Of a stretch of DNA of 64,000 nt, positions 1 to 7,331 are shown piece after piece. Below the pieces are notes generated by a model, which saw only the letters and a list, made by a program, of their open reading frames with translations, had not been told where the DNA came from and searched no databases. The translations under genes and the position numbers were made by a program. This DNA is from Solirubrobacterales bacterium 67-14 (lineage in GTDB: Bacteria; Actinomycetota; Thermoleophilia; Solirubrobacterales; 70-9): assembly GCA_001897355.1 (NCBI GenBank), contig MKST01000005.1:158787-222786 (forward strand), in the 5' to 3' direction. Position 1 is the first letter of the stretch. Each line of letters begins with the position of its first letter.

Positions 1-36
1 CCCATCGACTCCAAGATATTGGGCCGGGCCGGCCGT

Positions 37-870
37 TCAGCGCCTGATGCGCTGCTCGTACTCGTCGCGGGCGCCGGGCGTGATGTGGGTGTAAATGCGG
101 TCGATCTTCGTCCAGCGGCCCAGCTTGATCGCAAAGCCCGGCGACACGATCGAGGAGAGCCTGGCCAGCAGGTAGCTGGACCTGGGCAGGGCCACCCGGG
201 GCTTCTCCGCTTCGATTCCTTCGACTATCGCGGCCGCCATCTGCTCCGGCGTCAGCATCGAGACGACCGGCGAGGACGCGGTGCCGTCCATCATCCCCGT
301 TGCGACCGGGCCGGGCATCACGCAGGCGAACTTCAACCCCTGGTCGGCGAACTCCATCCGCACCGACTCGGTGAAGCCGACCACGCCGAATTTCGAGGCC
401 GCATAGGCGGCCAGCCCCGGCACCCCGAGGATCCCGGCCAACGAGGCGACGTTGACCACATGTCCGCGGCGGCGCGGCGCCATCAGGGCGATCGCTTCGA
501 TGGTGCCGTTCATCGTGCCCTTCAGGTTGATGTCGATGGTGCGCTCGGTGATCGCCGGTTCCTGGTCGAGGATGTTCACCGAGGCCGAGGCGATGCCGGC
601 GTTGTTGACCACGACGTCGATCGGCCCGTGTTCGGAATCGACCCGCTGCAGGAGTTCACGGAACGCTTCCCGGTCGGTCACGTCGAGGCCGAAGCCGCTG
701 GCGCGGTTCCCGATGGCCTTCGCTTCCTCGACCGCCAGCTCGCCGTCGAGGTCCGCCATCAGAACCCGGTGGCCCCGGGAAGCGAGGAGGGTGGCGGTGG
801 CGAGTCCGATCCCCCGGGCGGCGCCGGTGATGACGATCGTCTTCGGGTGGACTGCCTGCGCGTCGCTCAT
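37..870 (-). CDS. SDR family NAD(P)-dependent oxidoreductase
   Basis: A classical short-chain dehydrogenase/reductase of 277 aa, predicted to carry out NAD(P)-dependent oxidation or reduction of an alcohol or ketone; the substrate cannot be read from the sequence. The Rossmann motif TGAARGIG lies near residue 16, NNAG near residue 88, and the catalytic YAASK near residue 155. The ATG at 870 is preferred over a GTG two codons upstream. It lies 48 bp downstream of the TetR-type gene and in the same direction, so the two are likely linked in regulation. A TTGACA hexamer (903-908, minus) and a short inverted repeat lie between them. The family is certain, the function is not. Confidence 0.9.
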   Translation of the reverse strand: MSDAQAVHPKTIVITGAARGIGLATATLLASRGHRVLMADLDGELAVEEAKAIGNRASGFGLDVTDREAFRELLQRVDSEHGPIDVVVNNAGIASASVNILDQEPAITERTIDINLKGTMNGTIEAIALMAPRRRGHVVNVASLAGILGVPGLAAYAASKFGVVGFTESVRMEFADQGLKFACVMPGPVATGMMDGTASSPVVSMLTPEQMAAAIVEGIEAEKPRVALPRSSYLLARLSSIVSPGFAIKLGRWTKIDRIYTHITPGARDEYEQRIRR

Positions 871-872
871 GA

Positions 873-892
873 TCACATTCTGGCAGATGTGA
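873..892. promoter_or_regulatory. Small inverted repeat before the SDR start (candidate operator)
   Basis: TCACAT and ATGTGA are separated by 8 nt, directly upstream of the SDR start at 870. A TTGACA hexamer (903-908, minus strand) lies just beyond it and could be a -35 box, although no convincing -10 box sits at normal spacing. This could be an operator for the neighbouring TetR protein or for a CRP-like factor. The evidence is weak. Confidence 0.25.
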
Positions 893-918
893 CACGGCTC
901 GTTGTCAACTATTTCGGG

Positions 919-1560
919 CTACTCCAGCAGCTGGCGCGCGACGGCGGCGAAGGCCGCGATCTGGTTCTCGATCAGATCTTCCAGCGAGATGTCGAGGTAA
1001 CCGAGCACGTAGTCGATCAGCTGCTCGTTCACCGAGCCGACCAGGCCCAGCGAGATCACATCCAGCCGCAGCGGGCCGATCTCGTCCCTGCCGCCCAACT
1101 CCCGGGTGCGGTCGGCGACGATCGCCGCGAAGGCGTGGATCGAGTCGCGCCGCTTGCGCTCCATCTCGGGGCTGACCCCGACGATCTCGATCTCCTGGAT
1201 CCGGGCCCGACGGGGATCCCGGGTCAGTTCGCGGGCGAAGGCGGTCAGGCCGGCCCGCATCGACGCCTCGAGGTCGTCGCCGGCGCTACGGATCGCGTCC
1301 AGCGTCGCCTGCCGGCAGTCGGTCAGGACGATCGAGTAGATCGCGTCGAGCAGGTCCTCCCTGTCCTCGAAGGCTTCGTAGAAATACCGCTCGGTGAGCC
1401 CGGCCTGCTCGCAGATCGCCTTGACCGGCGTGTTCGCATATCCTCGGGTGCCGAAGAGCTCGACCCCGGCCTCGATCAGCCGTTCTCGCCGGTCGGCCTG
1501 GCGTTCCTCGATCGTCTGCCCCCGCCAGGTTCGGCCGGCGTCGCTAGCGGTCTCCGTCAT
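919..1560 (-). CDS. TetR/AcrR family transcriptional regulator
   Basis: A one-component repressor of 213 aa. The N-terminal helix-turn-helix is clear: an ERLIEAGVELFGTRGY-like helix 1, then AICEQAGLTERYFYEAF as the recognition segment, followed by a ligand-binding C-terminal domain with no recognisable specificity. The ATG at 1560 is chosen; a TTG at 1611 would add 17 poorly conserved residues and overlap the upstream helicase gene. A 7-bp perfect inverted repeat lies 2-25 bp upstream of this start, suggesting autoregulation. It is followed by an SDR gene, a common pairing in which the regulator controls a small detoxification or lipid-modification enzyme. Confidence 0.9.
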   Translation of the reverse strand: MTETASDAGRTWRGQTIEERQADRRERLIEAGVELFGTRGYANTPVKAICEQAGLTERYFYEAFEDREDLLDAIYSIVLTDCRQATLDAIRSAGDDLEASMRAGLTAFARELTRDPRRARIQEIEIVGVSPEMERKRRDSIHAFAAIVADRTRELGGRDEIGPLRLDVISLGLVGSVNEQLIDYVLGYLDISLEDLIENQIAAFAAVARQLLE

Positions 1561-1561
1561 A

Positions 1562-1585
1562 TGAGAAGTATGACCGCTCTTCTCA
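1562..1585. promoter_or_regulatory. Putative TetR operator
   Basis: TGAGAAG (1562-1568) and CTTCTCA (1579-1585) form a perfect 7-bp dyad with a 10-bp spacer, abutting the TetR start codon. A CATACT box (minus strand, 1567-1572) inside the repeat could be the -10 element, so a bound repressor would block its own promoter. The dyad is directly visible; its function is inferred from the family's habits. Confidence 0.5.
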
Positions 1586-1607
1586 CTCCACAGTGCGGTC
1601 TGGTTGA

Positions 1608-3893
1608 TCAACCGGCGTTCCTCAGCTCGACCAGTTCGGCCAGGTCCTCGTTGCTGAGCTCGGTCAGCGCGGCCTCGCCGGTGCTGACGATCGCGTCGGC
1701 CAGTTCGCGCTTGGTCTCGTGGATCGAGGCGATCCGATCCTCGATCGTGCCCTCGGCGATCAGGCGGTGGACCTGGACCGACTTCTCCTGGCCGATCCGG
1801 TGGGCGCGGTCGGTCGCCTGCTCTTCAACCGCCGGGTTCCACCAGCGGTCGTAGTGGATCACGTGGTCGGCGCGGGTCAGGTTCAAGCCGGTGCCGGCCG
1901 CTTTCAGCGAGAGCAGGAAAACCGGCACCTCACCGTTCTGGAAGCGCTCGACCATGCGTTCGCGCTGCCGCACCGCGGTGCCGCCATGCAGCAGCATCGC
2001 CTCGATCTCGCGTTCCTTCAGGTGGCGGGCCAGCAACTTCGCCATCGCCACGTACTGGGTGAAGACCAGGACCGAGCTTTCCTCGCTGATGATCGTGTCG
2101 AGCAGCTCGTCCAGCAGCTCGAGCTTGCCGGAGCGTTCGGCCAGCGGGCCGCCCTCTTCGCCGAGGAACTGGGCCGGGTGGTTGCAGATCTGCTTCAGCG
2201 AGGTCAGCAGCTTGAGCACCAGTCCGCGGCGGCTTATGCCCTCCGCGGTGCGGATCTGGAGCATGTTCTCGCGTACCGCGCCCTCGTAGAGCTTGATCTG
2301 CTCGGGGGTCAGCTCGACCGGCTGGTCGGTGATCGTCTTCGGGGGCAGTTCGGGGGCGATGCCCGGGTCCGATTTGCGGCGCCGCAGCAGGAAGGGCCGG
2401 ACCAGACGGTTGAGGAGGCGGGTTGCCGACTGGCTGCCCTCGACCTCGATCGGGTCGGCCCACTTCTTGCGGAAGCCGCCGAGGCTGCCGAGCAGCCCGG
2501 GGGTGGTCCAGTCGAGGATCGCCCAGAGCTCGCTCAAGTTGTTCTCGACCGGGGTGCCGGTCAGCGCGACCCGGGAGCGGGCCGGGATGGTCCGTAGCGC
2601 CTTGGCGCCGGCCGAGCGCGGGTTCTTCACGTGCTGGGCTTCGTCGGCGACCAGCAGGCCCCAGGAAACGCTTTCGAACTTCTCCGCGTCGAGCCGCATG
2701 GTGCCGTAAGTGGTGAGCACGAAGCCGCCGGTGATCTGGTCCAGGCTCCGGTTCGGCCCGTGGTAGCGGCGCACGGTCTCGGTCGGGGCGAAGCGCTTGA
2801 TCTCCCGTTCCCAGTTGCCGAGCAGCGAGGCCGGGCAGACGACCAGGGTCGGGCCGGCGGTCTGCGGGTTGAGGCGTCGGTGCAGGTGGAGCGAGATCAG
2901 CATCACGGTCTTGCCCAGCCCCATGTCGTCGGCGAGGCAACCGCCGAGGCCGAGCGAGGTCATGCGGTGGAGCCAGCGCAGGCCCTCGACCTGGTACTCG
3001 CGCAGGGTGGCGTTGAGCGTGGCCGGTGGCTCGACCAGTTGCTGCTCGCTGTCGCCGGTGACCTGTTCGCGCAGCTGGGCGACCCATCCCTTCGCCTCGA
3101 CTTCGACCCGCTGGCCATCGACCACGGTGCTGCCGGTCAGGGCGACGCTCAGGGCGTCGATCGCGGTCAGCGGCTTCAGGTCCGGGTGCCGGGCCCTTTC
3201 GGCCATCATCCTGGGGACCAGTACCCACTGTTCGCGCAGGCGGGCGATCGGGCCGTCGGCATCGGCGACCAGCGCCATCTCTTCATCGGAAAGCGGCACC
3301 CCGTCCAGCGAGAGCTGCCAGGAGAAGCCCTGCAGCGCGTTCTGGTCGAAGACGTCGGGCACGCTCTGGCTGAGTCGTCCACTGCTGCCGACCACGACCT
3401 TTCCGGTCAGTTCCTGGCGCAGGTCGGGATCCCATTCCAGCGTCACGCCTGACGTTTCGAGTCGATCGGCCGCACCGTCGAGCAGGTCGAGCACCTCGGC
3501 GTCGGTCAACTCCAGCCGGTCGGGGATGTCCGCCTCGAGCAGGCTGCGAAGCGGCGCCCAGGCAGCCGCGGCCATGCCGACCCCCATGGTGGTGTCGATC
3601 CGGCCACGGGACCCAAACTCTTCCTTGTCGAGGGTCCAGAGTTCCGCCACATCGCGGAACTCGCCCGGACGCTCCGGCGGGTGGGCACGAACCACCATCT
3701 CGAAGGGACGGATCCGGTAAAGGCCCTCGGAGGCCCCGACCCGCAGTCGAATCGGGACTTCCTTGCGTTTGGGGCGCGAACTCGCGTCCCCGCTGGCTGC
3801 GGCGTCCGCGGACGCCGCGCCGGTTCTTGTGGGTGATGAAGAGGGAGACAAAGGCGGCCAGACATTGTATGTCAATGGCGCGGCGGCCTCCAT
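1608..3893 (-). CDS. SNF2-family DEAD/DEAH-box helicase
   Basis: A Swi2/Snf2-type ATPase of 761 aa that probably translocates on duplex DNA in repair or transcription; it is not a classical unwinding helicase. Visible motifs are DDMGLGKT (motif I, about residue 322), VCPASLLGNW (Ia), DEAQHVKNP (II, about 416), LTGTPVENN (III), VFTQYV (IV), KAAGTGLNLT (V) and ATDRAHRIGQ (VI, about 695). The region around residues 190-240 resembles the bacterial SNF2 helicase-associated domain (DUF3670). At 761 aa it is shorter than the roughly 900-1000 aa common for actinobacterial relatives; the N-terminal arm is reduced to a Ser/Ala-rich stretch. It starts 13 bp after the DUF3159 gene. Confidence 0.92.
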   Translation of the reverse strand: MEAAAPLTYNVWPPLSPSSSPTRTGAASADAAASGDASSRPKRKEVPIRLRVGASEGLYRIRPFEMVVRAHPPERPGEFRDVAELWTLDKEEFGSRGRIDTTMGVGMAAAAWAPLRSLLEADIPDRLELTDAEVLDLLDGAADRLETSGVTLEWDPDLRQELTGKVVVGSSGRLSQSVPDVFDQNALQGFSWQLSLDGVPLSDEEMALVADADGPIARLREQWVLVPRMMAERARHPDLKPLTAIDALSVALTGSTVVDGQRVEVEAKGWVAQLREQVTGDSEQQLVEPPATLNATLREYQVEGLRWLHRMTSLGLGGCLADDMGLGKTVMLISLHLHRRLNPQTAGPTLVVCPASLLGNWEREIKRFAPTETVRRYHGPNRSLDQITGGFVLTTYGTMRLDAEKFESVSWGLLVADEAQHVKNPRSAGAKALRTIPARSRVALTGTPVENNLSELWAILDWTTPGLLGSLGGFRKKWADPIEVEGSQSATRLLNRLVRPFLLRRRKSDPGIAPELPPKTITDQPVELTPEQIKLYEGAVRENMLQIRTAEGISRRGLVLKLLTSLKQICNHPAQFLGEEGGPLAERSGKLELLDELLDTIISEESSVLVFTQYVAMAKLLARHLKEREIEAMLLHGGTAVRQRERMVERFQNGEVPVFLLSLKAAGTGLNLTRADHVIHYDRWWNPAVEEQATDRAHRIGQEKSVQVHRLIAEGTIEDRIASIHETKRELADAIVSTGEAALTELSNEDLAELVELRNAG

Positions 3894-3906
3894 TCGGACC
3901 GGATTT

Positions 3907-4599
3907 TCAGCCGGTCTCCTCGGCTTCCGGCTTCTGTTTCAGGTCAATTCCGGCGGCCTTCAGCATCAGGTAGCTGAAATAGATCGCCAGGGCGAAGATC
4001 GGCAGGCCCATCGCGGTCTTGGCGACGCCCAGGGCGACCAGCGCGCCGGAGAAGTAGAGCGGCAGCTGGACTACCAGCCGCAGCAGGAAGGTGCCGACCC
4101 AGAGCCAGCTGATCCGGTTGAAGAGCTTGACCCTTTCGGGGTCGCTGCGCCAGTTCATGCCCTCCCCGATCAACGGGCCGATGAACACCCCCATCAGGGG
4201 CCAGCGGATGGCGATCGAGACGGCGTAGGCCAACGCGTAGCCGGCGTTGAAGAACAGCCCGGGCAGGAAGAAGTTTTCGGCCTTGCCGGTCCGGGTGGCG
4301 ATGAAGGCGGCCAGTGCGACCCCCAGGAATCCCGAGGCCGCGTATCGCGCCCGCTCCCCCCGGATCAGCCGGATCAGCGCGATCAGCAGCGCGATCCCGA
4401 CCGCGATGCCGGCGGCCAGCTCCAGCCTCTGGCCCGAGACCGTGTAGGCGATGACGAAGACCAGCCCGGGAATGCTCGAATCGGCGATCCCCTGCGGTCC
4501 GCCGAGTTCGTCGAGAAGGTTGATCTCCTCCTTCTCGTCGAGTTCGACCTCCAGGTGGTCCTGCTCGAGTTCGTCCTTTTCGTGGTGAACTTCGCTCAC
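3907..4599 (-). CDS. DUF3159 family membrane protein
   Basis: A 230-aa integral membrane protein. After an acidic cytoplasmic N-terminus comes a DELGGPQGIADSSIPG segment typical of DUF3159, then about six hydrophobic helices. The family is restricted mainly to actinobacteria and has no established biochemical role; some annotations compare it with intracellular septation proteins. It lies directly upstream of the SNF2 gene and downstream of a DEDDh exonuclease gene, all on one strand with small gaps, so co-transcription is likely. The functional link to the DNA-processing neighbours is unknown. Confidence 0.8.
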   Translation of the reverse strand: MSEVHHEKDELEQDHLEVELDEKEEINLLDELGGPQGIADSSIPGLVFVIAYTVSGQRLELAAGIAVGIALLIALIRLIRGERARYAASGFLGVALAAFIATRTGKAENFFLPGLFFNAGYALAYAVSIAIRWPLMGVFIGPLIGEGMNWRSDPERVKLFNRISWLWVGTFLLRLVVQLPLYFSGALVALGVAKTAMGLPIFALAIYFSYLMLKAAGIDLKQKPEAEETG

Positions 4600-4624
4600 C
4601 AGGCGATTGTCTCAGTGATGGTGC

Positions 4625-5365
4625 TCAGGCGGCGAGCCGGTCTTCGTGCGCGACAGCGGCACCGACCGGGACTACGGGCCAGGCGCCTTCGACCGGTTCC
4701 GGGCGACCCTGCTCGGCGAAGTAGCGCTGAAGCGATGCGGCCTGCTCGAGAGCCCAGCCGATCTGCTGTTCATGCAGTTCGAAGATGTCCGCCTCGCCGA
4801 TCTCGGGATACATGTTCCCCATGCGCCAGGCCAGCCGTGCGGCAGCCAGGGCATCGGCGCCGGCCGCGTGGGCGTCGGTCAGAGGCACGTTGAAGGCCTC
4901 GCAGAGCAGGCTCAGATTGCGGCGTCCCTTGCGGAAGCGGTTGACCTGCTTGTCGAGGACATAGGGATCGACGACCAGCAGTCCGTCGCTGCCCCCGACC
5001 CGGTCGACCAACGGCATGACGCCGTGGCGCCGCGCTTCCCGGTCGAGGATCGTCAGGTCGAAACGGCCGTTGAAGGCGACGATCGGCGTCCCTTCCGAGA
5101 GCGCTTCGGCAAGGATCGCGGTGATCTGCTCAACCGCTTCCGCGGCCGGCACCCCTTCGCGGCGAACCATCTCGTCGGTGATCTTGTGAACCGCGGTCGC
5201 TTCGGCCGGGATCGGGATCCCGGGGTCGACCAGCCAGTCCTTGCTGACCGACTCCTCTCCCCCGCCGACCAGGCTCACGGCCGCGGTGACGATCCGATCG
5301 GACTCGGTCTCGGTCCCGGTGGTCTCGATGTCGAAGGCGGCCAGCCGCCCCTCAAACCAGTTCAC
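4625..5365 (-). CDS. 3'-5' exonuclease, DEDDh family (DnaQ-like)
   Basis: A predicted 3'-5' exonuclease of about 246 aa, related to the proofreading epsilon subunit of DNA polymerase III. The DEDDh signature is complete: DIETTG (Exo I, residues 12-17), VAFNGRFDLTIL (Exo II) and HAAGADALAA (Exo III with the catalytic His and Asp). An HKITDEMV segment lies between Exo I and II as in DnaQ. GTG at 5365 is chosen because a TTG at 5407 lacks a ribosome-binding site and abuts a hairpin; the start is uncertain by 14 codons. It lacks the GIY-YIG and BRCT additions of other actinobacterial DnaQ-like proteins. Confidence 0.85.
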   Translation of the reverse strand: MNWFEGRLAAFDIETTGTETESDRIVTAAVSLVGGGEESVSKDWLVDPGIPIPAEATAVHKITDEMVRREGVPAAEAVEQITAILAEALSEGTPIVAFNGRFDLTILDREARRHGVMPLVDRVGGSDGLLVVDPYVLDKQVNRFRKGRRNLSLLCEAFNVPLTDAHAAGADALAAARLAWRMGNMYPEIGEADIFELHEQQIGWALEQAASLQRYFAEQGRPEPVEGAWPVVPVGAAVAHEDRLAA

Positions 5366-5411
5366 GATCCAGAAGGTAGCGTCGGCCCCGGACGCCGAAG
5401 CCGACAATTAA

Positions 5412-5491
5412 GTCGGGCGGGGTCCGACCCGCCCTCCACGAGAAACCCGCCTCTCCCACTCGAAGCAATGAATGGATGGGAGAGGCTCTGG
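5412..5491 (+). repeat. Two-hairpin intergenic element, copy A
   Basis: Hairpin 1 pairs GGGCGGG (5415-5421) with CCCGCCC (5428-5434). Hairpin 2 pairs a perfect 10-bp stem (5449-5458 with 5477-5486) around an 18-nt loop ending in AATGAATGGA. Hairpin 2 is preceded by AAACCC and followed by TCTGG. The loop and flanks match three other copies in this window while the stem differs. The element fills the gap between the CDF gene's stop (5505) and the exonuclease start. It could end CDF transcription, but it reads in the opposite sense to both genes and lacks a U-tract. Confidence 0.7.
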
Positions 5492-5504
5492 CTGGTGGTT
5501 CTTC

Positions 5505-6431
5505 TTAGAGTTGGTCCGCTGGGATAGGCGCTTGGGACGTGATGTGTTCGACCTGAAGGGTGGTGTGATCGATTTCGTATTCAGCCTCCAGCATCTGTTC
5601 CAGGTCGCGCCTCAGCCCGTGGCAGTCGGCGCCGGGGCCGACCAGGACGTGGGCGCTCAGCATCGGCATGCCGGAGGTGATCTGCCAGATGTGGAGATCG
5701 TGGACCTGTTCGACCCCGGGCAGGGCTGCCATCGCGTATCCGATCTCCTCGGTGTCAAGCCCGGGCGGCGCGGCCTCGAGCAGCACGTCGACCGAGTCGC
5801 GGAGGATCGACCATGCGCTGGCCGCGATCAGCACCGAGATGACGATCGAAACGATCGGGTCGGCCAGCTCCCAGCCGGTGGTCAGGATGATCAGGGCCGC
5901 GAGGATCACCCCGACCGACCCGGCCACGTCGGCCAGCACATGCCGGAGGGCCGCTTTCACGTTCAGGCTCTCCCCGGCCGACCTGGCGAGCACCCAGGCG
6001 GCGATCAGGTTGACCAGCAGCCCGGCCACGGCGACCACCAGCATCCAGCCGCCCAGCACCTCGGGCGGGTCGCCGATCCGGCTGATCGCCTCGACCACGA
6101 TCCAGACCGAGACGACGACCAGCAGGATCCCGTTGATCAGGGCGGCGAGGATCTCGGCCCGTTTGAAGCCATAGGTTCGCCGGGCTGTGGCCGGCCGGGC
6201 GGCCAGCGCGACCGCGCCGAGAGCGAGGAAGAGCGAGAAGCTGTCGGAGAGCATGTGACCGGCATCGGCAAGCAGCGCCAGCGAGTCGGTGAGCAGACCG
6301 CCGGCCACCTCGGCGACCATGAAGCCGGCGGTCAAACCGGCCGCGATCAGCAATGCCCGCCGGTCCGCGTCCCGCCACTCCCCCGGTCCGTGGCTATGCC
6401 CGTGCGATCCGTGCTCGTGGTCGTGTCCCAA
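5505..6431 (-). CDS. CDF family cation efflux transporter (CzcD-like)
   Basis: A 308-aa inner-membrane divalent-cation/proton antiporter, probably exporting Zn, Co or related ions. The N-terminus is His-rich (GHDHEHGSHGHSHG), followed by six predicted helices including LADAGHMLSDSFSL (the HxxxD metal-site helix) and a second DxxxD-type site near DVAGSVG, then a cytoplasmic domain with a PGVEQVHDLHIW motif. TTG at 6431 is chosen: it is preceded by GGAAG at good spacing and leaves about 50 bp for divergent promoters. The ATG at 6482 would overlap the start of the divergent sanA-like gene. Confidence 0.88.
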   Translation of the reverse strand: MGHDHEHGSHGHSHGPGEWRDADRRALLIAAGLTAGFMVAEVAGGLLTDSLALLADAGHMLSDSFSLFLALGAVALAARPATARRTYGFKRAEILAALINGILLVVVSVWIVVEAISRIGDPPEVLGGWMLVVAVAGLLVNLIAAWVLARSAGESLNVKAALRHVLADVAGSVGVILAALIILTTGWELADPIVSIVISVLIAASAWSILRDSVDVLLEAAPPGLDTEEIGYAMAALPGVEQVHDLHIWQITSGMPMLSAHVLVGPGADCHGLRRDLEQMLEAEYEIDHTTLQVEHITSQAPIPADQL

Positions 6432-6467
6432 AGTGGCTTCCAGTCTAGAGATGGCCGGAAACGCTGC

Positions 6468-6473
6468 TACGGT
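6468..6473 (+). promoter_or_regulatory. Candidate -10 box (TACGGT) for the sanA-like gene
   Basis: TACGGT fits the actinobacterial TANNNT -10 pattern and ends 7 nt before the ATG at 6481, which has no Shine-Dalgarno sequence. This suggests a leaderless transcript. No good -35 box is visible. Confidence 0.3.
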
Positions 6474-6480
6474 GATCGTC

Positions 6481-7257
6481 ATGAACACCGGATCACATGC
6501 GGAAACCCTGCCCGTTCTCGCGCCTCCCCGGGTCAGATCCAGGCGACCTTCGCCCTGGCGCCGCCGGCTGATCCTCGCGGCCGTTCTGCTGGCCGCGCTG
6601 GGCCTCCTGCTGGTCCTGGCGACCAACCTGATCGTCCTGCTCGATTCCGACGGTGAGATCTGGAACAGCCCAACCGAGGCCAAACATGCCGAAGTGGCGA
6701 TCGTGCCCGGGGCGATGGTGAACCCGGATGGGACGATGAGCATGATGCTGGCCGACCGGGTCAATCAGGCGGCGGCTCTCTACGCGGACGGCAAGGTCGA
6801 CAAGATCCTGGTCTCCGGTGACCACGGCCAGTGGGCCTACGACGAGCCGACCACGATGCGGCAGGCCCTGGTGGCCGACGGCGTCCCGGCGAACGTGATC
6901 TACACCGACCACGCCGGCTTCAACACCCACGCGACCATGGAGAGGGCGAAGGAGATATTCGGGGTGACCAGCGCCACGATCGTCACCCAGGGCTTCCACA
7001 TGAAGCGTTCGCTCTACCTCGCCAAGGCGGTCGGGCTGGAGGCGAACGGGCTCACCTCAGATTTGCACGGCTACGGCGGCCAGGGCATCAAGAGCGATGT
7101 CCGCGAGGTGGCATCCCGGGCCAAGGCGGTGTTCGACGTGCTGCGCGGCGCCCCAGTGGTCGGCGGCGATCCGGTCCCGATCAGCGGCCCAGCCCGTGCC
7201 AGCTGGGGTCCGAAGGCGCCGGAGGGCACTCCCCCAGCCGGCGCACCCTCGAACTGA
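6481..7257 (+). CDS. SanA/YdcF-type DUF218 membrane protein
   Basis: A 258-aa protein with an N-terminal cytoplasmic basic segment, one membrane helix (about residues 30-55) and an outer DUF218 domain. The domain follows Escherichia coli SanA closely in order: a VPGA motif, LADRV, LVSGDHGQ, YDEPTTMR, DHAGFNTH and QGFHMKRSL. SanA affects envelope barrier function and vancomycin sensitivity in enterobacteria; the enzymatic reaction is not established. The C-terminus is a Pro-rich tail. The gene diverges from the CDF exporter and converges on gltD, with a strong hairpin between. Confidence 0.82.
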   Translation: MNTGSHAETLPVLAPPRVRSRRPSPWRRRLILAAVLLAALGLLLVLATNLIVLLDSDGEIWNSPTEAKHAEVAIVPGAMVNPDGTMSMMLADRVNQAAALYADGKVDKILVSGDHGQWAYDEPTTMRQALVADGVPANVIYTDHAGFNTHATMERAKEIFGVTSATIVTQGFHMKRSLYLAKAVGLEANGLTSDLHGYGGQGIKSDVREVASRAKAVFDVLRGAPVVGGDPVPISGPARASWGPKAPEGTPPAGAPSN

Positions 7258-7265
7258 CGGCAGCG

Positions 7266-7312
7266 CCGACAGCCGAGTTTTCAGACCTATTTGCCGAAAA
7301 CTCCGCTGTCGG
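7266..7312. terminator. Bidirectional hairpin between convergent genes
   Basis: Two 17-nt arms (7266-7282 and 7296-7312) are complementary except for one central C-C mismatch, around a 13-nt loop. It lies between the stops of the sanA-like gene (plus) and gltD (minus). Each arm carries a GTTTTC/GAAAAC tract, so it can provide a short U-run in either direction. This is the expected place for a shared terminator. Confidence 0.65.
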
Positions 7313-7331
7313 TGAATTACTGGTCGTTCCG

